From the NCBI GenBank assembly GCA_963757125.1, contig CAVWQP010000006.1, positions 434,001 to 498,000 on the forward strand: a stretch of 64,000 bases of DNA, in the 5' to 3' direction. This DNA comes from CAVVSD01 sp963757125. Lineage in GTDB: Bacteria; Actinomycetota; Thermoleophilia; Solirubrobacterales; Solirubrobacteraceae. A model generated the notes under the pieces. It did no database searches and was not told where the DNA came from. It was given only the letters and a program-made list of their open reading frames with translations. Positions 35,232 through 43,068 of this stretch are shown piece by piece (within the stretch, counting starts at the first letter, position 1; each line of letters opens with the position of its first letter). A program made the translations under genes and the position numbers.

Positions 35232-35909
35232 CTAGCCGCGGTCGCGCAGCACCGCGAGCACCTCGTCCCGCGCGTCGCGCAGGTGCTCGGCCATCGCCGC
35301 CGCCGCGGCCGCGCCGTCGCCCGCCTCGATCGGAGCGCGACCGCGTCGTGCGCCGCGGGCGGTCGCGTCGCGCAGGACGCGGAACGGGTGCGTGTCGAAG
35401 CTGTCGAACATCGCAGCCCGCGCGTCCTCGATCGAGCTGCGGAGCATCGCGTTGCCGCTCGCATCGGCGACCGCGAGATGGAAGGCGGAGTCCGCCCGCC
35501 GGAACTCGCCGGCGTCGCCGCTCGCGCGGAGCGCGCGACCGCACTCGGCGAGGCGCGTCAGGTCCTCCTCGGACCGGCGCTCGGCCGCCAGCTGCGCCGC
35601 CGTCGTCTCGACCGCAAGCCGGTACTCGAAGATCTCGACGACGTGCGCGAGCTCCAGCCCGCGCGGTCGCTCGGTCACGAACGCGCCGCCCGCGGGGCCG
35701 CGGCGGGTGACGAGCGCGCCTTCCTCCTGCAGGACCCGCAGCGCCTCGCGCACGGTCAGACGCGACACCCCGAGGTTCGCCGCGAGGGTCCGCTCGGCGG
35801 GGAGGCGCTCGCCCGCCACGACCTCGCCGAGGGCGATCGACCGCCGCAGGCGGTCGGCCACGACCTCGTGGGCTGCAAGCAGGCGAACAGGCTCCGAGAC
35901 GTTGCCCAC
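35232..35909 (-). CDS. GntR-family (FadR/FCD) transcriptional regulator
   Basis: 225 residues. Winged-helix N-terminus: LRRSIALGEVVAGERLPAER and LAANLGVSRLTVREALRVLQ, then an FCD ligand domain (EIFEYRLAVETTAAQLAAER ... FRRADSAFHLAVADASGNAM). Near residues 175-195 the text loses the expected His of the third FCD metal ligand, which reappears in another frame (AAHDAVA), so two compensating single-base errors are likely there. GTG start. Divergent from the Fe-ADH operon, with a GntR-type dyad between. Confidence 0.88.
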   Translation of the reverse strand: MGNVSEPVRLLAAHEVVADRLRRSIALGEVVAGERLPAERTLAANLGVSRLTVREALRVLQEEGALVTRRGPAGGAFVTERPRGLELAHVVEIFEYRLAVETTAAQLAAERRSEEDLTRLAECGRALRASGDAGEFRRADSAFHLAVADASGNAMLRSSIEDARAAMFDSFDTHPFRVLRDATARGARRGRAPIEAGDGAAAAAAMAEHLRDARDEVLAVLRDRG

Positions 35910-35916
35910 GGGCCTA

Positions 35917-35935
35917 TGGTATGCATCGCAGACCA
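35917..35935. promoter_or_regulatory. GntR/FadR-type operator dyad
   Basis: TGGTATGCATCGCAGACCA fits TGGTNTGCNNNGCANACCA, a 19-bp interrupted palindrome between the regulator start (35909) and the dehydrogenase start (35947). TGGT...ACCA ends are typical of FadR-subfamily sites. Confidence 0.68.
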
Positions 35936-35946
35936 AAGGTGTCTCT

Positions 35947-37104
35947 GTGACGATCGCTCCCTTCGCCAACCACCTGCCCGTCCGGGTCCGTTTCGGCGAG
36001 GGCGCCGCGCTCGAGCTCGGCGGCATCGCCGCGTCGCACGGCGCCCGCCGCGTGCTGCTCGTCATCGACGAGGGTCTCGAGGAGCGCAACGACGCCGTCG
36101 CCGACGCCGTCCTCGCGCTGCGGCGCGCGGACCTCGAGGTCGACCGCTTCGACAAGGCGCCGGGCGAGCCGACCGGCGACGTCGTCGACGCCGCGGCAGC
36201 GGCCGTGTCGCGGTCGCGGCCGCACGCGATCGTCGCGCTCGGCGGCGGCTCGGTGATCGACACCGCGAAGGCCGCGCGCGTCTGCGCGCAGGAACACGTG
36301 CGCTTCCAGGACCTGGAGGCGCCGTACCCGCATCCGATCGTCCCGCTCATCGCCGTCCCGACGACGGCGGGGACGGGCTCGGAGGTCTCCGGCGGCGCGG
36401 TCGTCACCGATCCCGCCACCGGCCGCAAGGGCGGCATCGCGGCGCCGGCGCTGCGCGCGCAGGACGCCGTCGTCGACCCGGTCCTCACGTACTCCGTCCC
36501 GCCCGACGCGACCGCGCAGACGGGCATCGACGCGCTCGCCCAGGCCATCGCGGGCATGATCGCCACCGTCCGCACACCGATCGGCGACGCGATCGCGCTG
36601 GAGGCGATCCGGCTCATCGGCCGCTCGCTCGTCGCGGCCCACCGCGACGGCTCCGACGCGACCGCCCGCTCGGAGATGGCCTGCGGCAGCCTCATGGCCG
36701 GGCTGACGATGAACATCGCCGACTGCACCGCCGAGCACTCGCTCGGCCAGGCGATCGGCGGGATGTTCCACGCGCCGCACGGGCTCACGATCGGCGTCGT
36801 GCTCGTGCAGACGCTCGAGCGCGAGCGCCGCTTCGTCCCGGAGCAGCTCGAGCGCGTGGCCGACGCGCTCGGCGTCCCGGCCGACGGGACGGCGGACGGC
36901 TCGCGGGCCGTGCGCGGCGTGCGCGGTCTCCTCGACGACCTGCGCTTCCCGGTCCTGCGCTCGATCGGCGTCGACGAGTCGCACGTCGACGCCCTGACCG
37001 ACCTCGCGACCGCCGATCCCTTCCTCGCGTTGTCGCCCGAGCCGTGGACCCCGGCGGAGGTGCGCGGCGCGTTCGTCGCCGCGCTCGCCGAGGAGCCGAG
37101 GTGA
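35947..37104 (+). CDS. Iron-containing alcohol dehydrogenase family (maleylacetate-reductase-like)
   Basis: 385 residues from GTG. NAD-binding IVALGGGSVIDTAKAARVCA and PTTAGTGSEVSGGAVVTD are the standard type III ADH blocks; metal site contributed by TGIDALAQAIAGMIA and ADCTAEHSLGQAIGGMFHAPHG (two His). Likely reduces or oxidises an alcohol, aldehyde or maleylacetate-like intermediate. First gene of a three-gene operon with GTGA and ATGA overlaps; expected to be repressed by the GntR protein at the dyad. Confidence 0.88.
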   Translation: MTIAPFANHLPVRVRFGEGAALELGGIAASHGARRVLLVIDEGLEERNDAVADAVLALRRADLEVDRFDKAPGEPTGDVVDAAAAAVSRSRPHAIVALGGGSVIDTAKAARVCAQEHVRFQDLEAPYPHPIVPLIAVPTTAGTGSEVSGGAVVTDPATGRKGGIAAPALRAQDAVVDPVLTYSVPPDATAQTGIDALAQAIAGMIATVRTPIGDAIALEAIRLIGRSLVAAHRDGSDATARSEMACGSLMAGLTMNIADCTAEHSLGQAIGGMFHAPHGLTIGVVLVQTLERERRFVPEQLERVADALGVPADGTADGSRAVRGVRGLLDDLRFPVLRSIGVDESHVDALTDLATADPFLALSPEPWTPAEVRGAFVAALAEEPR

Positions 37105-38720
37105 CCGACGTCGACGCGATCGTCGTGGGCGCCGGCTTCTCGGGCCTCTACACCCTCCACCGGCTGCGCGAGCTGGGCCTCTCGGCCGTCGTCATCGAGC
37201 GCGGCTCCGGCGTCGGCGGCACGTGGTACTGGAACCGCTACCCGGGCGCGCGCTGCGACATCGAGAGCATCGACTACTGCTACGCGTTCTCGCGCGAGCT
37301 GCTCGAGGAGTGGGAGTGGACCGAGCGCTACGCCACGCAGCCGGAGATCCTGCGCTACCTCGAGCACGTCGCGGACCGGTTCGACCTGCGCGGCGACATC
37401 CGGCTCGGCACCACGGTGACTGCCGCGACCTGGGAGGACGGGCACTGGGCCGTCGCGACCGACGCCGGAGACACGCTCACCGCGCAGCACCTCGTCCTGG
37501 CCGTCGGCAACCTCACGGCGGTCAAGCGCCCGGACTTCGCCGGGCTGGATGACTTCGAGGGCGACTGGTACCACACCGCCCGCTGGCCGCGGGAGGGCGT
37601 CGATCTGCGCGGCAGGCGCGTCGCCGTCATCGGGACCGGCTCGACCGGCATCCAGGCGATCCCGCGGATCGCGGAGCAGGCCGAGCACCTCGTGGTCTTC
37701 CAGCGCACGCCCAACTACTCGATGCCCGCGGTGAACCGCCCGCTCGATCCGGCAGAGCTGCGCGAGGCGGTGGCCGGCTACGACGAGCGCCGCCGCCGCG
37801 CCCGCGAGAGCGACGCGGGCGTGCCGATCGCGCCGCCCGAGCGCGCGGCGCTCGACGCCACGCCGGAGGAGCGCCGCGCGGCCTACGAGACGGGCTGGCG
37901 GCGCGGCGGCATCAACGCGCTCTCCAACGCGTTCACCGACCTGTTCACCGAAGCCGACGCGAACCGCACCGCGCAGGAGTTCGCGCGCTCGAAGATCCGC
38001 GAGGTCGTCCGCGACCCGATCGTCGCCGAGGCGCTGTGCCCGTCGCACACGATCGGCACGAAGCGCACCTGCGTCGACATCGGCTACTTCGAGACCTACA
38101 ACCGTGACGACGTCGAGCTCGTGGACGTCCGCCGCTCGCCGATCGAGGCGATCACGGCCCGGGGCGTCGCGACCGCCGACGCCGAGCACCCGGTCGACGT
38201 CATCGTCTTCGCGATCGGCTTCGACGCGATGACCGGCGCGCTGCTGGAGATCGACATCCGCGGCCGCGACGGCCTCGCGCTGCGCGACGCCTGGGCAGGC
38301 GGCCCGCGGACGCTGCTCGGGCTGACGACGGCGGGCTTCCCGAACATGTTCATGGTGACCGGCCCCGGCAGCCCGTCCGTGCTCAGCAACATGGTCGTCT
38401 CGATCGAGCAGCACGTGGACTGGATCGCCGACTGCATCGCGCATCTCCGCGAGCGCGGCGTCGCGTCGATCGAGGCCGGCGAGGACGCGCAGGACGCCTG
38501 GGTCGAGCACGTCGCCGCCCTCGCGGACGCGACGCTCTACCCCGAGGCGACCTCCTGGTACGTCGGGGCGAACATCCCGGGCAAGCCGCGCGTGTTCATG
38601 CCCTACGTCGCGGGATGCGGCGCCTACCGGCGAGAATGCGACGAGGTCGCGGCGCGCGGCTACGAGGGCTTCGTGCTCGGCACGCGCGAGGCGGAGGCGA
38701 CGACGGGGCGGAGGGCATGA
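37101..38720 (+). CDS. Flavin monooxygenase, Baeyer-Villiger type
   Basis: 539 residues. FAD site AIVVGAGFSGLYTLHRLREL, NADP site RVAVIGTGSTGIQAIPRIAE and between them the Baeyer-Villiger fingerprint FEGDWYHTARWP (FxGxxxHxxxWP). N-terminal GGTWYWNRYPGARCDIES is the cyclohexanone-monooxygenase-like active-site block. Converts a ketone to an ester or lactone with O2 and NADPH. Overlaps the Fe-ADH gene (GTGA), suggesting oxidation of an alcohol to a ketone by the ADH, followed by oxygen insertion. Confidence 0.9.
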   Translation: MTDVDAIVVGAGFSGLYTLHRLRELGLSAVVIERGSGVGGTWYWNRYPGARCDIESIDYCYAFSRELLEEWEWTERYATQPEILRYLEHVADRFDLRGDIRLGTTVTAATWEDGHWAVATDAGDTLTAQHLVLAVGNLTAVKRPDFAGLDDFEGDWYHTARWPREGVDLRGRRVAVIGTGSTGIQAIPRIAEQAEHLVVFQRTPNYSMPAVNRPLDPAELREAVAGYDERRRRARESDAGVPIAPPERAALDATPEERRAAYETGWRRGGINALSNAFTDLFTEADANRTAQEFARSKIREVVRDPIVAEALCPSHTIGTKRTCVDIGYFETYNRDDVELVDVRRSPIEAITARGVATADAEHPVDVIVFAIGFDAMTGALLEIDIRGRDGLALRDAWAGGPRTLLGLTTAGFPNMFMVTGPGSPSVLSNMVVSIEQHVDWIADCIAHLRERGVASIEAGEDAQDAWVEHVAALADATLYPEATSWYVGANIPGKPRVFMPYVAGCGAYRRECDEVAARGYEGFVLGTREAEATTGRRA

Positions 38721-40114
38721 GCGAGCTGGCACCGGCGGCGGACGCCGTGAGCGTCGTCAACGGCCTGACCGACCAGGGCATCGAGACGGTCGTGCTCGCG
38801 GGCGCGGACACGCACGGCGTCATGCGCGGCAAGCGCGTCCCGATCGGCCAGCTCGCGCGGCTGCTGGCGCACGGCGTCGCGCTCTGCGACGTCTTCTGGG
38901 TCCTGCACCTCGACGAGTCCGCGCTCGTCGAGCGTCCCGAGGGGCACGTCGGCTACTTCCCGACCGAGCGCAACGGCTACCCGGACATCCTCGGCGTGCC
39001 CGATCCGTCGACGCTGCGGATCGTCCCGTGGCACCACCGGACGGCGCTCATGCTGTGCGACTGGCGCGGGCAGGACGGCGCGCCGATCCCGATCGCGCCG
39101 CGCGAGATCCTGCGCCGCGTCGTCGAGCGCGCGCGGGCGATGGGCTTCGAGCCGCGCTGCGCGCTGGAGCTCGAGTTCTACCTCCTGCGCGAGACGTCCG
39201 GATCGCTGCTGACGCGCCGTCCCGCCGAGCTCGTGCCGCTGACCGAGCGGTCCAGCACGTACGGCGTCGCGATGGGCTCGCGGCAGGAGCCGGTCGGCCG
39301 CCTCATCCGGGAGAACATGCTCGCCTACGGCCTCCCGGTGGAGGCGTGCAACCCCGAGACCGGGCCCGGCCAGTTCGAGATCACGCTGCGGCATCGCCCG
39401 GCGCTCGAGGCGGCGGACGACGCGTTCCTCTTCAAGTCCGCGGTGAAGGAGCTGGCCGCGCAGCAGGAGCTCGTCGCGACGTTCATGGCGAAGCCCAGCA
39501 ACGAGTGGGCCGGCAACTCGTGCCACATCCACATGAGCCTCACCGACGAGGACGGCAGGGGCGTCTTCCACGACCCCCACGACGCGGGCGGGCTGTCCTC
39601 GACGCTGCGCAGCTTCGTCGCCGGGACGCTCGACGCGATGCCCGGTCTCACCGCGGTGATGGCGCCCACGATCAACTCCTACCGGCGCTTCACCGGGTAC
39701 TCCTGGGCGGGCACGACGGCGACCTGGGGGATCGACAACCGCTCGGTCGGCGTGCGCGCGATCAGCGAGGGGGAGGGAGGAACCCGCGTCGAGCACCGCC
39801 AGCCCGGCGGCGACGTCAACCCGTACCTCGCCGTCGCCGCCGCGCTGGGCTCCGGGCTCGACGGGATCGCGCGCGGGGCCACGGCGCCGGAGCCGACGGG
39901 CCAGGACGTCTACGCCATGGCCCCGGGCGATGTCCGGACGCTCCCGCGGTCCCTGCCGGAGGCGATCGCCGCGCTCGAGGGGAGCGCGACCGCGCGCGAG
40001 TGGCTGGGCGAGGACTTCGTCGGCTACTTCCTCGCGATGAAGCGCGCCGAGGTCGACGCCGCGGCGACCGCGGTCACCGACTGGGAGATCGCCCGGTACC
40101 TCGAAGCACTCTGA
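38717..40114 (+). CDS. Glutamine-synthetase-family ligase (GlnA-like / gamma-glutamylation type)
   Basis: 465 residues. Metal and substrate motifs: CALELEFYLLRE, GPGQFEITLRH, NEWAGNSCHIHMSL (His), YSWAGTTATWGIDNRSVGVR and GGTRVEHRQPGGDVNPYL. N-terminal GADTHGVMRGKRVP is the variant seen in PuuA/GlnT-type catabolic ligases rather than housekeeping GlnA (which has VDLRFTD). It probably glutamylates an amine derived from the pathway. ATG overlaps the BVMO stop by 4 bases. Confidence 0.85.
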   Translation: MSELAPAADAVSVVNGLTDQGIETVVLAGADTHGVMRGKRVPIGQLARLLAHGVALCDVFWVLHLDESALVERPEGHVGYFPTERNGYPDILGVPDPSTLRIVPWHHRTALMLCDWRGQDGAPIPIAPREILRRVVERARAMGFEPRCALELEFYLLRETSGSLLTRRPAELVPLTERSSTYGVAMGSRQEPVGRLIRENMLAYGLPVEACNPETGPGQFEITLRHRPALEAADDAFLFKSAVKELAAQQELVATFMAKPSNEWAGNSCHIHMSLTDEDGRGVFHDPHDAGGLSSTLRSFVAGTLDAMPGLTAVMAPTINSYRRFTGYSWAGTTATWGIDNRSVGVRAISEGEGGTRVEHRQPGGDVNPYLAVAAALGSGLDGIARGATAPEPTGQDVYAMAPGDVRTLPRSLPEAIAALEGSATAREWLGEDFVGYFLAMKRAEVDAAATAVTDWEIARYLEAL

Positions 40115-40221
40115 CGCTCCGAGGAGGTCTCGCCCTAGACCAGGCGTCCACTCGGCGCCCAGCCGCTGGCTACCGTGACACCCTGTATGCCCAAGAACGG
40201 GTGAGCAACGGGAGGGCTTGG

Positions 40222-41088
40222 ATGCCGCGCAGGACCTGGAGAACGATGATCGGAGCACTCGCCGTGGCGTCGGCGATGCTCGTCGCGCTCGGCTGCGGTG
40301 GCAAGGAGGCGGCGGTCGTCCAGTCGGCCTTCGACCACCCGATCGACAGCGCGACGGTCTCGATGTCCCTGACCGCGCAGACCCCGATGGGCGCGATGGG
40401 CGTCAGCCTCACCGGGCCGTACAAGAGCAACGGCAAGCAGGAGCTCCCCGACGCCGACATGACCCTGAAGGTCGAGGGCATGGGCCCGCAGCCGATGACG
40501 GCGCGGATCATCTCCACGAAGGACAACGCGTTCGTCGAGTACGAGGGCGTGACCTACGAGGTGGGCGCGGACAAGATCGCGCAGCTCAAGGCGCAGTCGA
40601 AGTCCGGCAAGGGCACGACGCCGGACGTCGCGACGCTCATGGCGCAGATGAAGAGCTGGTTCCCCGACACGAGCACGCAGGAGGACGCGGACCTCGACGG
40701 CGAGGCCGTGACCCGCGTCACCGGTCGCATGGATCTCGCGAAGGCGCTGAAGGGCTTCACGGACATCGCGAAGCAGTCGGCGGCCGCCGACCCGCAGGCC
40801 GCGAAGGCCCTGGAAGGGTCGCCCGACATCGCGCAGGTCGAGAAGTTCCTCAGCGACCCGAGCTTCACCCTCGACGTCGCGAAGTCCGACGGCACCCTGC
40901 GTCGCGTCGCGGCGGAGACGGAGCTGAAGGGCGTCCCGGGCGGCGGCAAGATCGCCTTCTCGGTCCAGTTCAAGGACGTCGGCAAGCCCGTGACGGTCAC
41001 GCCGCCGGCGAGCGGCCGGCCGATCGAGGAGCTGGGCCAGAAGCTCGGCGCGCTCGGCGCGGCGCTGGGGCCGAAGGCCACCGCCTAG
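40222..41088 (+). CDS. Lipoprotein, LppX/LprG-like (DUF-type), secreted
   Basis: 288 residues. Lipobox LVALGC after a hydrophobic signal (ALAVASAMLVALGC, lipidated Cys about 25). The body has the alternating pattern of the LolA/LppX-type half-barrel: VSMSLTAQTPMGAMGVSLTG, ARIISTKDNAFVEYEGVTYE, TRVTGRMDLAKALKGFTDIA and SVQFKDVGKPVTVTPP. Family members carry lipids across the envelope. RBS GGGAGG precedes the ATG. A strong terminator follows at 41111. Confidence 0.72.
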   Translation: MPRRTWRTMIGALAVASAMLVALGCGGKEAAVVQSAFDHPIDSATVSMSLTAQTPMGAMGVSLTGPYKSNGKQELPDADMTLKVEGMGPQPMTARIISTKDNAFVEYEGVTYEVGADKIAQLKAQSKSGKGTTPDVATLMAQMKSWFPDTSTQEDADLDGEAVTRVTGRMDLAKALKGFTDIAKQSAAADPQAAKALEGSPDIAQVEKFLSDPSFTLDVAKSDGTLRRVAAETELKGVPGGGKIAFSVQFKDVGKPVTVTPPASGRPIEELGQKLGALGAALGPKATA

Positions 41089-41110
41089 CCCTCCGAGCAG
41101 CAGGCAGGAC

Positions 41111-41136
41111 GAAGGCGCGCCCTCGGGCGCGCCTTC
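41111..41136 (+). terminator. Rho-independent terminator after the lipoprotein gene
   Basis: GAAGGCGCGCC (41111-41121) and GGCGCGCCTTC (41126-41136) form a perfect 11-bp stem with a CTCG tetraloop, followed by TCTT. Confidence 0.85.
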
Positions 41137-41144
41137 TCTTCGGC

Positions 41145-41172
41145 TTGACGTATACCGATATGGGTATACGAT
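41145..41172 (+). promoter_or_regulatory. Promoter with embedded ArsR-type dyad
   Basis: TTGACG (41145-41150) and TACGAT (41167-41172) are spaced 16 bases apart as -35 and -10 elements. GTATACC (41150-41156) and GGTATAC (41163-41169) form a perfect 7-bp inverted repeat with a 6-base spacer lying between them, so a bound repressor would block RNA polymerase. The start point would fall at about 41179-41180, the A of an ATG, giving a leaderless message. Confidence 0.7.
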
Positions 41173-41179
41173 GACGGCG

Positions 41180-41563
41180 ATGGCACGGGCAGCGACCACC
41201 GCGGACACGTTCAACGCCGTCGCCGAGCCACGGCGGCGGCAGATCCTGGACGTGCTCGCGGGTGGCGAGCGGCCCGTGAACGACCTCGTGGAGGAGCTGG
41301 GGCTCGCCCAGCCGCAGGTGTCCAAGCACCTGCGGGTCCTGCGCGAGGTCGGGGCCGTCGACGTGCGCGAGGAGGGCCGGCAGCGGCTCTACAGCATCAA
41401 CGGCCTCGCGCTGAAGCCCATCCACGACTGGGTGAAGAGCTACGAGCAGCTGTGGACCGAGCGGTTCGCCGAGCTGGACGCGGTGCTCGAGGACCTCGAG
41501 AAGGAGGAAGGAGATGCCGGTGCCGACGAGCGGGACAGCCACGATGACGACCCCGACCGATGA
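41180..41563 (+). CDS. ArsR-family transcriptional regulator
   Basis: 127 residues from ATG 41180 (an in-frame ATG at 41171 lies within the -10 element). Winged helix: VAEPRRRQILDVLAGGERPV, LGLAQPQVSKHLRVLREVG and VREEGRQRLYSINGLALKP. There are no Cys metal ligands, as in the ArsR subgroup that pairs with SRPBCC proteins and is annotated as SdpR-like. The acidic C-terminal tail overlaps the next gene by 50 bases. Likely autorepressor at the dyad. Confidence 0.88.
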   Translation: MARAATTADTFNAVAEPRRRQILDVLAGGERPVNDLVEELGLAQPQVSKHLRVLREVGAVDVREEGRQRLYSINGLALKPIHDWVKSYEQLWTERFAELDAVLEDLEKEEGDAGADERDSHDDDPDR

Positions 41564-42011
41564 GCAGATCCTCATCACGCGGGAGTTCGATGCGCCGAAG
41601 CACCTGGTGTGGAGGGCGTGGACGACGCCGGAGCTGGTCACGCGCTGGTGGAGCGGCGGCCGGGGCGAGATGACGCTCGTCGAGATCGACCTGCGGGTCG
41701 GCGGGACGTGGCGCTACGTGATGCTCGCCCACGGCGAGTTCGAGGTCGCCTTCCACGGCACGTACCGGGAGATCGTCCCCGAGGAGCGCATCGTGACGAC
41801 CGAGGTGTTCGAGGGGATGCCCGGTCCGTCCGAGGACGCCGTGATCAACATCGTGACCTTCACCGAGGAGGACGGGCGGACGCGACTCGAGCTGCTCGTG
41901 CAGGCCGTGAGCAAGGAGATCCGCGACGCGATCATCGACTCCGGCATGGAGGGCGGGATGCAGGACCAGATGGACGCGCTGGAAGGGCTGGCGATCTCCC
42001 TCGCCGGCTAA
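41514..42011 (+). CDS. SRPBCC / AHSA1-family protein
   Basis: 165 residues; starts within the ArsR gene after a strong AAGGAGGAAGGAG site. FDAPKHLVWRAWTTPELVTR, RWWSGGRGEMTLVEIDLRVG and GTWRYVMLAHG are the usual AHSA1/START-like blocks, with the last helix ISLAG-terminated. These proteins bind a hydrophobic ligand or act in detoxification. Conserved pairing with ArsR suggests ligand-responsive control. An in-frame ATG at 41544 is an alternative. The stop overlaps the convergent secreted-protein gene by 4 bases. Confidence 0.88.
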   Translation: MPVPTSGTATMTTPTDEQILITREFDAPKHLVWRAWTTPELVTRWWSGGRGEMTLVEIDLRVGGTWRYVMLAHGEFEVAFHGTYREIVPEERIVTTEVFEGMPGPSEDAVINIVTFTEEDGRTRLELLVQAVSKEIRDAIIDSGMEGGMQDQMDALEGLAISLAG

Positions 42012-42997
42012 CAGAGGGTGCGCCGCACCGTGCGGGTCTTCGACTTGCTCCCGACCGTGTCGCGGACGTGCACGACGGTCACCGCGCCCTTCGTGACCGA
42101 CCTGCCGCTGAAGGAGATGCGCGTCCCCTTGCGGCTCAGCGTCACCGTCCGCCGGCGCCCGTTGCGGTCGACGTAGGTCGCGGTGCTGCGGCGGGCGTTC
42201 TTGAGACGGCGCAGCGTGACCGAGCGCGTGGACACGCAGCGCACCGTGCCGCTGCTCGCGCCCGACGTGCCCGTGCCCCCGACCGGCGTGGTCCCTGAGG
42301 TTCCCGGCGTGCTTGGCGTGCCCGTCGGGGTGATCGGCGCCGAGCTGGGGGCCAGGTCGTAGACCGTGTCGTTCACGACGACGCCGTCGACGGCGCCGTT
42401 CCAGGCGTAGTCGCGACCCTTGGTGATCTGCACCGCGAGCAGGCTCGCGTTCGGGTAGTAGGTCTTGACCTGCGCGAGCGTGCAGTAGGTCACCTGGTTG
42501 CATCCGGACGCGGTGCCCGCGCTACCGGTCAGGTACCACATGCCCGCGGACGCGTTGACGGCGCTCCACACGTTCACCGGCGCCGCGGTGGAGACGTTGA
42601 CCATCGTCGTGTAGTTGATCCCGGTGCTGGTCGCCGGTCCGGTCGGGTCGATCTCGATCCCGAGGTTGGGGAGGTTGGTCGGGTTGATGGCGGCGTTCTC
42701 GCCGGTCGTGAAGACCGAGAACCCGAGCGTCGTCACGGACGCGAGCGGGATGCCGACGAAGTCGACCTCGTTGCCGTACGCCATCTTGTCGGCGGCCGAC
42801 GGCACGAGGAAGTTGATGCTGCCGGGGCCGTACGGCGGGGTGAACGGGCCCGTCCGGACCTGCGCCGTGGCCGCCCCGATGATGTTGCGGTTCACCAAGC
42901 CCCAGTTGCCGTTTGCGGGGACGACGGCGGCGTGCGCCGCGGCGGGGAGGCCCAGGGCCGCGACCACGACCAGGGCAGGAAGGCGTACACGGGACAT
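42008..42997 (-). CDS. Secreted protein of unknown function
   Basis: 329 residues. Signal peptide ALVVVAALGLPAAAHAA cleaved around residue 23. The mature part (VPANGNWGLVNRNIIGAATA ... SINFLVPSAADKMAYGNEVD) is rich in Thr, Ser and Asn and ends in a Thr/Ser/Gly linker (about 232-255) followed by a basic C-terminal beta domain with VTLRRLKNARRSTATYVDRN. I do not recognise the family. Similar basic C-terminal domains occur at the end of the large protein at 56265. Confidence 0.72.
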   Translation of the reverse strand: MSRVRLPALVVVAALGLPAAAHAAVVPANGNWGLVNRNIIGAATAQVRTGPFTPPYGPGSINFLVPSAADKMAYGNEVDFVGIPLASVTTLGFSVFTTGENAAINPTNLPNLGIEIDPTGPATSTGINYTTMVNVSTAAPVNVWSAVNASAGMWYLTGSAGTASGCNQVTYCTLAQVKTYYPNASLLAVQITKGRDYAWNGAVDGVVVNDTVYDLAPSSAPITPTGTPSTPGTSGTTPVGGTGTSGASSGTVRCVSTRSVTLRRLKNARRSTATYVDRNGRRRTVTLSRKGTRISFSGRSVTKGAVTVVHVRDTVGSKSKTRTVRRTLC

Positions 42998-43068
42998 TGC
43001 ACCGGAGAGTAGGTCTGGTCGACGCCGGGCGCGCCGCTTGCCGAGGGCGCGCGCGCCATCATGTCTCG

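Noticed and set aside
34674..38720. Very long alternate open frames in the GC-rich region (over 1000 codons) on either strand
   Set aside because: They are frame shadows rich in Arg, Ala, Gly, Asp and Val that cover several genes with clear family motifs on the other strand or frame.
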